DNA of 64,000 nucleotides from Brachyspira suanatina. GTDB taxonomy: Bacteria > Spirochaetota > Brachyspiria > Brachyspirales > Brachyspiraceae. The notes under the pieces were generated by a model that had not been told where the DNA came from, ran no database searches, and saw only the letters and a list, made by a program, of their open reading frames with translations. The stretch spans positions 1 to 64,000 of the forward strand of contig NZ_CVLB01000002.1 in NCBI RefSeq assembly GCF_001049755.1. Reading direction: 5' to 3'. Positions 27,884 to 37,659 of the stretch are shown here, piece after piece (position 1 is the first letter of the stretch; each line of letters opens with the position of its first letter). The position numbers and the translations under genes are program-made.

Positions 27884-27911
27884 AAGGGCAATACTAATAA
27901 GCATTGCCCTT
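27884..27911 (-). terminator. Terminator of tpiA
   Basis: AAGGGCAAT/ATTGCCCTT, a perfect 9-bp stem, with TGTTTTATTTTTTTT on the minus strand, 34 bases past the tpiA stop. Confidence 0.8.
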
Positions 27912-27944
27912 AAAAAATAATATTAATATAATAATAACAATAAA

Positions 27945-28706
27945 TTATTTAGCTACATAATTAACTATTCTAGCAAATTTATCAGCAACTAAAGATGCAC
28001 CGCCTACTAATGCTCCGTCTATATTAGGCATATTAAGTAAATCATCAGCATTTTTCTCATTAACACTTCCGCCATAAAGTATAATCATACCTTCAGCAAC
28101 ACTGTCATTATAAAGAGATTTCAAAGTTTCTCTAATAGTTTTATGTACATCATCAGCGTCTTGAGGAGTAGCAGTTTTTCCTGTACCAATAGCCCAAACA
28201 GGCTCATAAGCTATAACAACTTTTTTAGCTTCAGCTTCACTTAAACCTTTGAATGCCTCTTTAGTTTGAGTACTTACTATATCAGAAGTAATTCCTTTTT
28301 CTCTTTCTTCTAAATGTTCTCCAACGCATAAAACAGGTATAAGATTTTTATCTAAAGCTCTTTTTACCTTTTTATTTATAAGTTCATCTTTCTCACCAAA
28401 TATATCACGGCATTCAGAGTGTCCTATAATAACATACTCACATCCTACAGCTAAAAGCATATCAGCAGAAATTTGACCTGTGAAAGCACCTTTCTCTTCA
28501 AAATATAAATTCTGAGCACCTAATTTAATATTAGTTCCTTTAATTGCATTATGAACATCACTTAAACAAGTAAATGTAGGCGCAATCATAATATCTCTGT
28601 CTTTTACATCTTTGACTAAGCCTTTCAAACTATTAACTAATTCTAAAGCTTCTTTATTGGAATTATTCATTTTCCAATTACCAGCAATAAGTTTTTTTCT
28701 AGCCAT
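27945..28706 (-). CDS. tpiA: Triosephosphate isomerase
   Basis: 253 residues, the normal length. Catalytic residues are in AGNWKMN (Lys), IIGHSECR (His), and AYEPVWAIGTGKTA (Glu). It interconverts dihydroxyacetone phosphate and glyceraldehyde-3-phosphate in glycolysis. TAGGAGAAA precedes the ATG. It lies 22 bases downstream of the isochorismatase-like gene and ends at its own terminator. Confidence 0.95.
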   Translation of the reverse strand: MARKKLIAGNWKMNNSNKEALELVNSLKGLVKDVKDRDIMIAPTFTCLSDVHNAIKGTNIKLGAQNLYFEEKGAFTGQISADMLLAVGCEYVIIGHSECRDIFGEKDELINKKVKRALDKNLIPVLCVGEHLEEREKGITSDIVSTQTKEAFKGLSEAEAKKVVIAYEPVWAIGTGKTATPQDADDVHKTIRETLKSLYNDSVAEGMIILYGGSVNEKNADDLLNMPNIDGALVGGASLVADKFARIVNYVAK

Positions 28707-28728
28707 TTTATTTCTCCTAATTATATAA

Positions 28729-29292
28729 TTAATTATCTTTTAATAATTTACTAACATCTTTAAAACAAGGAACTTTACAGCTTTCTATATGACCGAATAT
28801 TACCATTTCAGTATTTACAATATTTGCACCAAGTTTTCTCATTTGTTCCAAAGCTATTTCTTTATTTTCTTTTGTTCTAGAAGTACATGCATCAGCAACT
28901 ACATATACGTTATATCCATTTTCAAGCAAATGAACAACACTATAATATACACATACATGAGTTTCTATTCCAAAAATAACAATATTTTTTTTATTGATTT
29001 TATTAAATTCCTCTACAAAATCTTCGCTTCCAAATATACTAAAATATTCTTTAGAAAATACCTTACAATTTTTAGGAAATACTATTCTTTCATCTGTATG
29101 TCCAAGACCTTTAGGATACTGCTCTGTAGCTAAAACAGGTATATTATGCATATCAGCAACTCTAAAAAGCATATTACTATTCTTAATAACAGAATCAGCA
29201 TCATAAACAGCAGTTGTCAATTTACCCTGCTCATCTACACATATATACAAAGTATCATCTTTATTAATTAGAGGTTGTTTCATTAATCTCAT
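28729..29292 (-). CDS. Isochorismatase-like cysteine hydrolase
   Basis: 187 residues from the ATG at 29292, preceded by AAGGAG; an in-frame start at 29352 would add only a hydrophobic AT-encoded leader. The catalytic triad of the family is visible: D20 (ICVDEQG), K81 (FSKEYFSIF) and C114 (GIETHVCV). The fold includes nicotinamidases and the YcaC-type hydrolases; the THVCV context resembles YcaC-like members. The substrate is unknown. It is followed closely by tpiA. Confidence 0.8.
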   Translation of the reverse strand: MRLMKQPLINKDDTLYICVDEQGKLTTAVYDADSVIKNSNMLFRVADMHNIPVLATEQYPKGLGHTDERIVFPKNCKVFSKEYFSIFGSEDFVEEFNKINKKNIVIFGIETHVCVYYSVVHLLENGYNVYVVADACTSRTKENKEIALEQMRKLGANIVNTEMVIFGHIESCKVPCFKDVSKLLKDN

Positions 29293-29351
29293 AAATAACT
29301 CCTTAAATATAATTTTAATATAAATTATATTGTAAAATAAAAAAAAATACA

Positions 29352-29385
29352 ATAAAAAAAGGGGAAACTCTTAAAGTTTCCCCTT
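29352..29385 (-). terminator. Terminator of flaA
   Basis: AAGGGGAAACT/AGTTTCCCCTT, a perfect 11-bp stem with a 5-base loop and a TTTTTTT tail on the minus strand. Confidence 0.85.
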
Positions 29386-29418
29386 AATCTATTAATTAGC
29401 CTTTTATTTCCAAACTAA

Positions 29419-30381
29419 TTATTGAGCTTGTTCTTGAGCAGCACCTGTATCAGCAGCAGCACCTGTGTTAGCAGCACCTTGATCAGCAGCAGCACCGTCA
29501 CCTATACGTCTTTGTTCAAGATCTCTTAATTCAGCTTGCTCACGTATTCTAGCAGATTCGATAGCTTGTTTTCTATCGTTTTCTGTTTTTAATAACTGCC
29601 AAGTAGCTTCATCATCGATATCTTCTTCGAAATCAACAACTACTACGTCATATTCAACTGTTACATCTTTAACGTAAGTAATGAAATCTCCACCTTTAGT
29701 ATCTTTAGTTCTATAGAAACCTAAAGAATCTAATTTAACAGAAGGAATCATTCTAGGATAAAGAGGTTCTCTTACTAAGACTCTGTCACGAACATTAGGT
29801 AAGTACTCTCTGTTTTCCCATCTTACTTGTCTCCATCCATTGAAATAAACAGTACCCATTGGATAAGATTTTAATTCACCAAATTCATTTTGTAAGTTTA
29901 CAAAATAACTAATTAAATAGTTACGTCCATAAACCCAAGAACTAATAGATTTGATTTCGCCAACGTTATGTATAACACCTTTACCTTCTGTATATTTAGT
30001 GCCATCAGCACCGCCATACATTTCAAGTTCATATACTGGTTTTACTAAAGCATAACTGTTCCAAGCTGCTAATGGGAAATGTACTCTTACTCCAAGAACT
30101 TTACCAGCTTCCCAGGCACCATTGTTACCTTTACTGTCTACGTTAGTAACATAAGAATTTCTGCGATTCTCTGTTAATCTAGCAGATTCATTCAACCATA
30201 CTACCCAGTTATCATTATAAAGATTTTCTGCAACTGGAACTACTTCATTTGTATCACCTTCTCCAGCTTGTAAGTTATCAGCATTACCTGTTAAAGCAAA
30301 ATCAATCAAAGTTGAGTTTGTTAAACCGTAAGCAGATGCAGCGATAAAAATGGAAGTTAATACTACGAATAACTTTTTCAT
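29419..30381 (-). CDS. flaA: Periplasmic flagellar filament outer-layer (sheath) protein FlaA
   Basis: 320 residues with an N-terminal signal peptide (cleavage near AYGLT). Length and sequence ([15 protein letters not shown] near the start; [20 protein letters not shown]; a Trp- and Tyr-rich centre) match the FlaA sheath protein of Brachyspira, which coats the periplasmic flagellar core and stiffens the filament. The C-terminal tail is Ala/Gly/Gln-rich ([18 protein letters not shown]), low-complexity and probably variable. It is transcribed alone, from a consensus promoter at 30429-30457 to a strong terminator, with AAGGAG before the ATG. It is also the best genus marker in the window. Confidence 0.95.
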   Translation of the reverse strand: MKKLFVVLTSIFIAASAYGLTNSTLIDFALTGNADNLQAGEGDTNEVVPVAENLYNDNWVVWLNESARLTENRRNSYVTNVDSKGNNGAWEAGKVLGVRVHFPLAAWNSYALVKPVYELEMYGGADGTKYTEGKGVIHNVGEIKSISSWVYGRNYLISYFVNLQNEFGELKSYPMGTVYFNGWRQVRWENREYLPNVRDRVLVREPLYPRMIPSVKLDSLGFYRTKDTKGGDFITYVKDVTVEYDVVVVDFEEDIDDEATWQLLKTENDRKQAIESARIREQAELRDLEQRRIGDGAAADQGAANTGAAADTGAAQEQAQ

Positions 30382-30428
30382 AATTTATTGCACTCCTTGT
30401 ACTAATTAATAAGCATAATAATACAACT

Positions 30429-30457
30429 TTTATACACTAAATTTCTTAATTTGTCAA
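30429..30457 (-). promoter_or_regulatory. Sigma-70 promoter of flaA
   Basis: On the minus strand TTGACA (30457-30452), a 17-base spacer and TATAAA (30434-30429), about 48 bases before the start codon. It looks like a housekeeping rather than a flagellar sigma-28 promoter. Confidence 0.75.
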
Positions 30458-30486
30458 GCAAATTTAATCAAAAAATAAATCATTAT

Positions 30487-30514
30487 TTGACATTATCTGT
30501 TATTAATGTAGAAT
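30487..30514 (+). promoter_or_regulatory. Promoter of the SDH-like protease gene
   Basis: TTGACA at 30487-30492, a 16-base spacer, and TAGAAT at 30509-30514. It lies back to back with the flaA promoter. Confidence 0.65.
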
Positions 30515-30560
30515 CTAATGAAAAAATGTAATTATGTAAATTAAAAAAGAGGTTTATACT

Positions 30561-31571
30561 ATGGCTGACAAAAAATCACAAACTAAAACTATAAAACCAC
30601 CTATATTATTTTCTAAAACTCAGGAAATTATTAATAAAATAAAAAAACAATTAGATGCTCCTTTACTTGCTTATTGGAATTCAAATGGTGGAAGTGTATG
30701 CCAAAATGATGTAATTGTACTTTCTGATATTCTTAAACATATAGGAAAATGTGATAAAATATACTTTTTCATAAAAAGTTCCGGCGGAAGCGGACAGGCC
30801 TCTTTAAGAATAGTACATTTACTTAGACAGTCATGCAAAAAACTCATAGCATTACTGCCTTTAGAAGCGGCAAGTGCAGCTACTATGCTTTGTTTAGGTG
30901 CTGATGAAATACAAATGGGGCCTTTAGCATTTATAACAGCTGTAGACACCTCTCTTCAGCATGAATTATCACCTGTAAATAAGGATAATAGCCTTGTATA
31001 TGTAAGTCAAGATGAATTGGCAAGGGTTATAAAGTTATGGAAAGAACAATCAAATAACAATGATAATAATCCTTATGAGCATATATACAAATATATACAC
31101 CCTTTAGTTTTAGGTGCTGTTGACAGAGCTTCAAGTCTATCAATAAAATTATGCAAAGATATATTGTCATATCATATGAAAGATCAAAAATTAATAGATG
31201 AAATATCAAATTCTCTTAATTCAGCTTATCCTTCACATAACTACCCTATCACCATAAGAGAGGCTAAAAAATTAGGTCTTAATGTAAAAGAGATGGATGA
31301 TAAATTAAATGAATCATTGATGTCATTAAATGAATATTATTCAGAAATGGGTCAGAAATCATGTACTGATTATGATGAAATAAATTATCATGATAATGAA
31401 ATATTAAATATCCATGAAGGAAGCGGCATACAAATATATTATCAGGAGGATAAAGATTGGCATTACAGAGTTGAAGAAAGAAGATGGATTCCTATGAATG
31501 ACAACAGTTCTTGGATAAAAAATACTTTAATAAATGGAAAGCAAAACAGAAGTAAATTTCATATTAGATAA
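30561..31571 (+). CDS. ClpP-fold serine protease of the SDH/SppA-like type
   Basis: 336 residues with no signal peptide. Residues 35-130 have the ClpP/crotonase fold: IYFFIKSSGGSGQAS (oxyanion loop), LIALLPLEAASAATMLCLGADEI with the probable nucleophile S105, and MGPLAFITAVD. This fits the serine dehydrogenase proteinase family (SDH_sah), cytoplasmic ClpP-like peptidases without an ATPase partner. The C-terminal 110 residues, acidic and with NYHDNEILNIHEGSG, are not recognised. GAGG precedes the ATG. It has its own promoter and converges with the GT2 gene with only 2 bases between stops. Confidence 0.7.
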   Translation: MADKKSQTKTIKPPILFSKTQEIINKIKKQLDAPLLAYWNSNGGSVCQNDVIVLSDILKHIGKCDKIYFFIKSSGGSGQASLRIVHLLRQSCKKLIALLPLEAASAATMLCLGADEIQMGPLAFITAVDTSLQHELSPVNKDNSLVYVSQDELARVIKLWKEQSNNNDNNPYEHIYKYIHPLVLGAVDRASSLSIKLCKDILSYHMKDQKLIDEISNSLNSAYPSHNYPITIREAKKLGLNVKEMDDKLNESLMSLNEYYSEMGQKSCTDYDEINYHDNEILNIHEGSGIQIYYQEDKDWHYRVEERRWIPMNDNSSWIKNTLINGKQNRSKFHIR

Positions 31572-31573
31572 TA

Positions 31574-32401
31574 CTATCTTATGCTTTGAGTATAATCATT
31601 ATCATTTTTCTTTTTGATTTTATTTTTATACCATTTCTTTATTGGTTTAAATAATATATCTGTTACCCAACCATTATCAGTTGGAAATACTCTTCTTCTA
31701 GAAATAAACAATATACATTTTCCTACCCATAAAACTCTACTACTGGCATCGCATACATCATTTGAATATTTAGCATCATCTCCGTCTCCTATTCTAACAG
31801 TCCATCCTCCTATTTTCCTAGCTATTTCTGTTTTTGTTGCTATGCCTGTTGTATGAGTTCTATTTGGTACATTCCATATGCTAACAAAACCTTTTTTATT
31901 TTTCATCATATCAACCCATTTACAAATCCAAGGAACAAATTGTACAGGAAAACGCTTCATCATAAATCTAGGACAATGTCTTATAAAATTAACATAACTT
32001 TTAGAATATTTTTCCGGAAGAACATCATAAAAAGCTTCTAATACTGCATAAGTTTTACATAATGTAGTATCTGTTTTTTCATCTATTATAGGTCTTACCA
32101 TTATTTCAACAAAATTATCAGATATTGCTGTATCAGCATCAAAAAATATTATAGTTCTACCCCAAGCTTCTTTCAAACCTATATTTCTCATATACTGAAC
32201 ATCAGATTTTCTATCATTATGAATAACTCGTACATTTTTATAAGATTTAGCTATATCCAATGTTTTATCTGTAGACGAATCATCTATTATAAGTATATCC
32301 ATTTTCAAATCTGTTTTCTGTGCTTTAATAGAATCAAGCAATATAGGCAAATATTTTTCTTCGTTATATGTAGTTATAGAAAGTGTAACATCATAATCCA
32401 T
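31574..32401 (-). CDS. Family 2 glycosyltransferase
   Basis: 275 residues of GT-A fold. VTLSITTYNEEKYLPILLDS begins the nucleotide-sugar domain; ILIIDDSSTDKT and IIFFDADTA (DxD-type motif) bind the sugar nucleotide and metal. A C-terminal hydrophobic and basic segment may sit on the membrane. It probably adds a sugar to lipooligosaccharide or another envelope glycan. Its start overlaps the GT9 gene by 11 bases, so it is coupled to it. Confidence 0.85.
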   Translation of the reverse strand: MDYDVTLSITTYNEEKYLPILLDSIKAQKTDLKMDILIIDDSSTDKTLDIAKSYKNVRVIHNDRKSDVQYMRNIGLKEAWGRTIIFFDADTAISDNFVEIMVRPIIDEKTDTTLCKTYAVLEAFYDVLPEKYSKSYVNFIRHCPRFMMKRFPVQFVPWICKWVDMMKNKKGFVSIWNVPNRTHTTGIATKTEIARKIGGWTVRIGDGDDAKYSNDVCDASSRVLWVGKCILFISRRRVFPTDNGWVTDILFKPIKKWYKNKIKKKNDNDYTQSIR

Positions 32402-33380
32402 TAATTATTCCTTCAAATTTATTTATAACTTCCTGTGGTTTTATAACTTCTCTGCACTCAAATGTATCTAATTTACATTTCTTACCACCACATATACAAG
32501 CAGTATTATTAGGTTTTTTTTCTATTAGATGGCTATTAATACCAATAGGGTAATTCTGATAAGCAGGTGTTGCAAAATATAACGCTAAAGTAGGTATACC
32601 AACTATAGAAGCTACATGCATAGCACCTGAATCATTACCTATAAATCCATTGCATAGGCTAAGTATTGCTGCTATCATATCAAGAGGCATATAAGGTATT
32701 ATAGGTTCTTTCAAAAGCATTGCTGATATTTTATCAGATATTTCCTTTTCATTAGGTGTAGTAATAAATAAAGTTAAAGCATCATATTTGTTTGATAAAT
32801 AATTAGCAACTTCAGCAAAATATTCTTCCTTCCAAATTTTTCCAACACTATTAGTCGCCCCTATTCCATAAGCAAATATTTTTTTATTTTCTGGGTTAAC
32901 AGTTTTTAAATAATCTTTTGCTTTATTTAATATATCTTCTCTTATCTTTAACTTGATACTAGGCCTTTTTTCATTTATTCCAATAGCTTTAAGTAAATTA
33001 ACATAATAATCAGCAGTATGTATCCATCTTACTTCTTTTCTATCAACAGCTTCTGTAAGCATAAAATTTCTATAATCAGCTTTATATCCTATACGCGTTT
33101 TTATACCATGACCAAAAACCCTAAAAGCACTTTCAAATGAATTAGGAAAAAGTATTACAGTATCAAAATTATATTTTCTTAAACTTGGAAAATTTTTCAA
33201 TTCTAAGTAATCATCAACCAAATCACTAACAGTAAAAATACCCAACATAGATCTTTTTGCCATTACAGTAATTTTTATATCTTGATATTTTTCTTTTATT
33301 AAATGAATTGCAGGCATAGACATAATTATATCTCCAAGCCAATTAGGAGAATGTACAAGTAAGTTTTTAATATTTCTCAT
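32391..33380 (-). CDS. Family 9 glycosyltransferase (heptosyltransferase type)
   Basis: 329 residues. The N-terminus LLVHSPNWLGDIIMSMPAI is the GT9 signature (acceptor-side Asp), and GFIGNDSGAMHVASIVGIPTLALYF is the nucleotide-sugar-binding part. The C-terminus has a short Cys cluster (CICGGKKCKLDTFEC) as in WaaF/WaaC relatives. It should transfer heptose or another sugar to the lipooligosaccharide core, fitting with LpxC elsewhere in the window. It is followed, with overlap, by the GT2 gene. Confidence 0.87.
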   Translation of the reverse strand: MRNIKNLLVHSPNWLGDIIMSMPAIHLIKEKYQDIKITVMAKRSMLGIFTVSDLVDDYLELKNFPSLRKYNFDTVILFPNSFESAFRVFGHGIKTRIGYKADYRNFMLTEAVDRKEVRWIHTADYYVNLLKAIGINEKRPSIKLKIREDILNKAKDYLKTVNPENKKIFAYGIGATNSVGKIWKEEYFAEVANYLSNKYDALTLFITTPNEKEISDKISAMLLKEPIIPYMPLDMIAAILSLCNGFIGNDSGAMHVASIVGIPTLALYFATPAYQNYPIGINSHLIEKKPNNTACICGGKKCKLDTFECREVIKPQEVINKFEGIINGL

Positions 33381-33406
33381 AAAAATAATACTTTATAAAA
33401 ATATAA

Positions 33407-34171
33407 TCAAAAATCATCTAGATCAATGAAATCATCCATAAATTTCTCATAGCCTGATATTATACTTCTATAAATAGTTCCTTCTATAATTAAATTACTA
33501 GACTTTCTAATATTTTGAAAATATTCATAAAGCATAGAAAAGTCATTTTTGAAAGTATTCTTCCATACATCTTTAGCAGATTCAATAACCTCAATACTAT
33601 TAGAATTGATTATCATATATTTCAACTTATTACTATTAGGATACTGCGTTGAAATTACAATATCTATATGTTTATCATTAACAAAAGATAATTGATCCTG
33701 ACAATATACTGAATTTATAGGGCTTTCATCTGTAGGTATTAATTTTTCATTTTCATCTATATAATTATTAGAATAATAATTTATACCTTTAAATATTAAA
33801 CTAATATAGAAAGGTTCTAATTTTATATCCATAGATTTTATCTCTATTAAAGTCTTGGCTAAATTAGTTAAAACTATATCATTTAATTTTATAGAAATAT
33901 CATTTTCAGTTATTTTAATATCTTCTATTATAGAACTATGCATTTGATTAAGACCTATATAATCAGCACTCTTACCAAGTCTCATAGTATTAGAAAATAA
34001 GAAATTTTTATAAACATTATCAGATACATAACATCTTTCAAATGTCTCATCATCTAAAATTATAGCATCTTTATCTGAGCGTCCTTGATACTGACTATAA
34101 AATATAGTTTCATATACACTAGGCGATAACATAGAAGCTATCTCATATAATCTGACATTACTATAATCCAT
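33407..34171 (-). CDS. Hypothetical protein linked to the ParA-like pseudogene
   Basis: 254 residues, soluble, acidic, with no signal peptide and no motif that I recognise. The sequence alternates strands and helices throughout (for example DIVISTQYPNSNKLKYMIIN) and ends in a run of Asp/Phe. It starts 7 bases after the broken ATPase gene and is followed by the heptosyltransferase, so it may belong to an operon whose first gene is damaged. Possible ribosome site is weak. Function is unknown. Confidence 0.6.
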   Translation of the reverse strand: MDYSNVRLYEIASMLSPSVYETIFYSQYQGRSDKDAIILDDETFERCYVSDNVYKNFLFSNTMRLGKSADYIGLNQMHSSIIEDIKITENDISIKLNDIVLTNLAKTLIEIKSMDIKLEPFYISLIFKGINYYSNNYIDENEKLIPTDESPINSVYCQDQLSFVNDKHIDIVISTQYPNSNKLKYMIINSNSIEVIESAKDVWKNTFKNDFSMLYEYFQNIRKSSNLIIEGTIYRSIISGYEKFMDDFIDLDDF

Positions 34172-34178
34172 AAATAAA

Positions 34179-34865
34179 CTATATAATATTATTTCCTATA
34201 TTTTTTATATCATAATCAATGATAAATAAATCATATTTAGTAAATATCTTAGAATTATTATGATAAAATTTGCTATTAATACAAGTAAATTTTATCGGAA
34301 TATTTTTCTCTTTAGATAATTTCTCTGCAATATTTTCACCTTTTTCTATATCATCAAGAGAAGTATCGTACATTAAATGAGTATTATTTATTATACCAGT
34401 AACTTTTAACCCAAGAACTGCCTCTATATCAAGTAAATAGCCTAAAGCCAACTCAAAAGTAGAATTTTCTTATCTATTGGCATTAAAAACAAAAAAAACA
34501 TCTGTTTCATTAATATCAACATTATTACGAAAAGAAGCAAATGATAAACTTCCAACAGAATTTCCACCCATATCAATTATGCCTATAATATCTTTTCTAT
34601 CAAAAATAGAATAAACTTCAGCGGATACTGCTGGTATATCGGCACCTGACTGAGGAAGATAACTGCCTATAACTTTTATGTTTTTTTCTTCTAAATATGA
34701 GGAATGCTCTCTGGATCTGAAATAAGGGTTTACTACATCTAAATCCGCAATATAAATATTTTCGGATGTATAATTTCTGATGTACATACTATAGTTAATA
34801 GAAAAAGTAGTTTTCCCGACTCCATAATGACCGCACACTATTGTAACTCTATTATATTTGTTCAT
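34179..34865 (-). pseudogene. ParA/MinD-like P-loop ATPase with in-frame stop
   Basis: The 229-codon frame is continuous except for a TAA at 34470-34472. The first 131 codons hold a deviant Walker A (GHYGVGKTT), IADLDVVNPYFRSRE and IIGIIDMGGNSVGS, as in ParA/MinD-type ATPases. After the stop the same frame continues through ELALGYLLDIEAV, LKVTGIINNTHL and a final strand, all typical of the C-terminal half of this fold. No frameshift is needed to join the parts, so a single nonsense change explains the break. A restart at a TTG (34451) lacks a ribosome site. It could be a sequencing error, a recent pseudogene or, less likely, read-through. Confidence 0.75.
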
Positions 34866-35089
34866 AAGTATTTCCTAAAACCCTTCTATATCTAAAATAT
34901 AATATATTTCATAATTTTTTCAAATTTTTTTAATTAAATAAATATAGCTAAATTACATAATTTGCAAGCATATTGCAATAAAAAGCTATAAAATAAATTT
35001 GCTATTTTGAAATAAAATATAACCGATACTATATAACAAGATTGTATTTATAAGGTTTTAAAAATAAAATAAAAAATTTGGGATAAAAA

Positions 35090-35752
35090 ATGAAAAGATA
35101 TATATTTATTTTGATATTTTTATTTGGATGCAATTTGTTTTCTCAATATGCCACAAATGATCTTTATATTCCGCCAAATAATAATAACAATACACAAACA
35201 GAAGAAAATAATCAAAATAATAATGAATATATAACTAATGATGCTATAATGGGAAGACAGCCTGCGGTAATAGATACGCCTATAACAGGATTTAAAAATA
35301 TTACTTTAGGTGCCACAAGACAAGATACAATAAATGCAATATTAAGCGATAATACTATGACTTTGCCTAAACAGTATATGACTGGTACTGTTGATTTAAA
35401 TGCTGAAGAAAGTGCTACATTCTTGGCATTAGAAGAAAATAAATTTTATAAAAGTGGATATTTTATATTTAAAAATGATGCATTATATTCTATCACTATA
35501 AATTTTCAGCCTAATCAAGTTGATTTTCTTGAGCTATTATCTGCTTTAAATGCTAAATATACTAAAGGAGCATTTTTGAATGCAAATACTGTAGCTTGGC
35601 AGAATGGAGATATAAGAATAATATTAGAAAGACCTAGCGTTGTAAAATATATAGATATGAATAATGTTACAACAACTTCAGAGACTAGAATAAAAGAGAA
35701 AGAAGCTGCTCCTCCACAAAATACAAGAAAATCTATATTGGAAGGACTTTAA
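35090..35752 (+). CDS. Exported hypothetical protein
   Basis: 220 residues. A signal peptide (to NLFSQ) is followed by an Asn/Gln-rich low-complexity linker (residues 27-50) and a compact domain (residues 65-185) with the pattern ITLGATRQDTINAIL, a shape seen in periplasmic domains that fold as small alpha/beta units. The C-terminus is charged. GGGAT precedes the start. It is 3 bases upstream of a lipoprotein gene and in the same direction as ftsA, so envelope function is likely but unspecific. Confidence 0.65.
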   Translation: MKRYIFILIFLFGCNLFSQYATNDLYIPPNNNNNTQTEENNQNNNEYITNDAIMGRQPAVIDTPITGFKNITLGATRQDTINAILSDNTMTLPKQYMTGTVDLNAEESATFLALEENKFYKSGYFIFKNDALYSITINFQPNQVDFLELLSALNAKYTKGAFLNANTVAWQNGDIRIILERPSVVKYIDMNNVTTTSETRIKEKEAAPPQNTRKSILEGL

Positions 35753-35755
35753 TAA

Positions 35756-36247
35756 ATGTTTAAATATATATTATTAATATCATTTGCTCTGTTAGTATCA
35801 TGCAGTAATAATAATGATAAAGAAACTATTAAAAGAGTGGAAATAATTCTTAGCGATGAAGATTTTAAAGAAAATGTTGAAGTCAAAGAATATGATGAAG
35901 ATAAATTAAAAAATCTAGCATTATCATCTTTAAAAGAATTTTATTCGCTTCCTTATAATCAGGACAGCGTAAGAATAGCTTATGAGAAATTCTATTCTAC
36001 AAATTATAAAGAAGTATTAAGAAAAAGCAGAAATATAAGAAATGCTGATGAGTATGTACAAAGCGATCCTTCATTAGATTTTGAATTCGAAACTACAATA
36101 GAAAAAGTTTATGATATAAAATTGGAAGGACAAAAGGCTTATATAGATGCCGATTCTTCTGTGTATGACAGAGTAGAAGATACTACTTCAAAAGCTAGAC
36201 AAACATTTGTAATGTCTTATGAAAATAATAAATGGGTTATTTTATAA
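35756..36247 (+). CDS. Hypothetical lipoprotein upstream of ftsA
   Basis: 163 residues. The signal ends in a lipobox (LLVSCSNN, Cys16). The mature part is mainly charged, with a C-terminal strand region (KAYIDADSSVYD...TFVMSYENNKWVIL) that resembles NTF2-like or DUF4878-type small domains. The start lies 3 bases after the stop of the exported-protein gene, so both are coupled. The domain guess is weak. Confidence 0.65.
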   Translation: MFKYILLISFALLVSCSNNNDKETIKRVEIILSDEDFKENVEVKEYDEDKLKNLALSSLKEFYSLPYNQDSVRIAYEKFYSTNYKEVLRKSRNIRNADEYVQSDPSLDFEFETTIEKVYDIKLEGQKAYIDADSSVYDRVEDTTSKARQTFVMSYENNKWVIL

Positions 36248-36355
36248 TTTAATTGTATTGATTAACCTATAATAATTATCATAAAAAATAATCATTAATC
36301 ATACTTTTATTTTTACCGAAAATATTAACATAATATTATTATTTAGGAGTTTAAC

Positions 36356-37603
36356 TTGAAAGAGCCAATCTTAGCAGGATTAGATGTAGGAAGTGCATCA
36401 ATAAAAACTGTCATTGCCCGTGTTAATAATGACAAATTAGATGTTATAGGTATAGGCGAAAGTGAAAGTGAAGGCATCAAAAAAGGAGTTATCATAAATA
36501 TAGATGCCGCTGCTAATGCTATAGAAAAATCTATCAATGAAGCAGAACATATGGCCGGATTACAAGCTCCTGATATAATTGCAACAATAGGCGGGGATCA
36601 TATAAAAGGATTAAACAGTAAAGGTGTAATAGGCGTTAATACAAAAGACAAAGAAGTTACTCCTGCTGAAATAGAAAGAGTTTTAGAAAGTGCAAAAAAT
36701 ATATTAATACCTGCCGACAGAGAAATTATTGAAGCTATAGAACAAGAATATTCTTTGGACGGACAAGATGAAATAAAAAATCCTGTGGGTATGTCAGGAA
36801 CTAGACTTGAAACTAAAGTGCATATCATAACAGGTCTTAAACATGTAAGCGAGCATTTGAGAAAAACTTTAAATAAAATGCGTTTCTCTGGCAAAGACTT
36901 TATAGTTAATATAAGAGGAAGTTCTGAAGCTTGTCTTACGGATGATGAAAAAGAACTTGGTGTAGTAGTATTTGATATAGGACATTCCACTACTTCTCTT
37001 ATGGTATATTTAGAAGGATCAGTTTGGCATACTGCTGTTATACCTGTAGGAAGTCAGCATATAACTAATGATATAGCCGAAGGTTTAAGAATAACAATAC
37101 CTTCTGCTGAAAAATTAAAAAGAGATCATGGTTTTGCATTTATAGATATGGTAGGAGAAAAAGAAATCATTGAAGTACCTACTGCAAGCGGACAAATGCG
37201 TACTATACCTAAAAGAGTATTAACTGAAATAATACAGCCTAGAGTAGAAGAAATTTTCAGCTTATGTGGAAAAGAATTAAATAGAATGAAATATATTGAT
37301 TCATTATCTGCAGGAATGGTATTTACAGGAGGGGGGGCATTGCTTCCTGGTTTAGTAGAACTTGCTAAAGCTTATCAAACAGCTGTAAAAGGTGCTGCTC
37401 CTATTAGTGCTAGAATAGGAGTGCCTGATAAAATTGAAGGCATAAAAGATATAGCAAATAACCCTGCATATTCTGCTGTTATTGGAATACTTATGATGAG
37501 TTTAGATGAGGCTACTCAAGTTAATATACCTCATAAAAAAACATCTGAAAAAGGAAGATTTAAATTCAACTTCAAAAATCCTTTCTCTGAGTTTTTTAAA
37601 TAA
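36356..37603 (+). CDS. ftsA: Cell-division protein FtsA
   Basis: 415 residues, actin-like ATPase. ILAGLDVGSASIKTVIARV is the phosphate-1 motif, the 1C insertion domain follows (residues 85-165), and VVVFDIGHSTTSLMVY and VFTGGGALLPGLVELA are the phosphate-2 and adenosine motifs. A basic amphipathic C-terminus (GRFKFNFKNPFSEFFK) would anchor it to the membrane. The start is a TTG with AGGAG 6 bases before it. In most bacteria ftsZ follows; here a small membrane-protein gene follows and ftsZ is not in the window. Confidence 0.9.
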   Translation: MKEPILAGLDVGSASIKTVIARVNNDKLDVIGIGESESEGIKKGVIINIDAAANAIEKSINEAEHMAGLQAPDIIATIGGDHIKGLNSKGVIGVNTKDKEVTPAEIERVLESAKNILIPADREIIEAIEQEYSLDGQDEIKNPVGMSGTRLETKVHIITGLKHVSEHLRKTLNKMRFSGKDFIVNIRGSSEACLTDDEKELGVVVFDIGHSTTSLMVYLEGSVWHTAVIPVGSQHITNDIAEGLRITIPSAEKLKRDHGFAFIDMVGEKEIIEVPTASGQMRTIPKRVLTEIIQPRVEEIFSLCGKELNRMKYIDSLSAGMVFTGGGALLPGLVELAKAYQTAVKGAAPISARIGVPDKIEGIKDIANNPAYSAVIGILMMSLDEATQVNIPHKKTSEKGRFKFNFKNPFSEFFK

Positions 37604-37659
37604 TACAATATTGATTTTTATACCTTTATATGTAATAATGAAATCATTATACGAGGCAG

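Noticed and set aside
34179..34451. Separate 90-codon gene in the ParA-like region
   Set aside because: It continues the same frame and fold as the upstream ATPase part; the only break is one stop codon.
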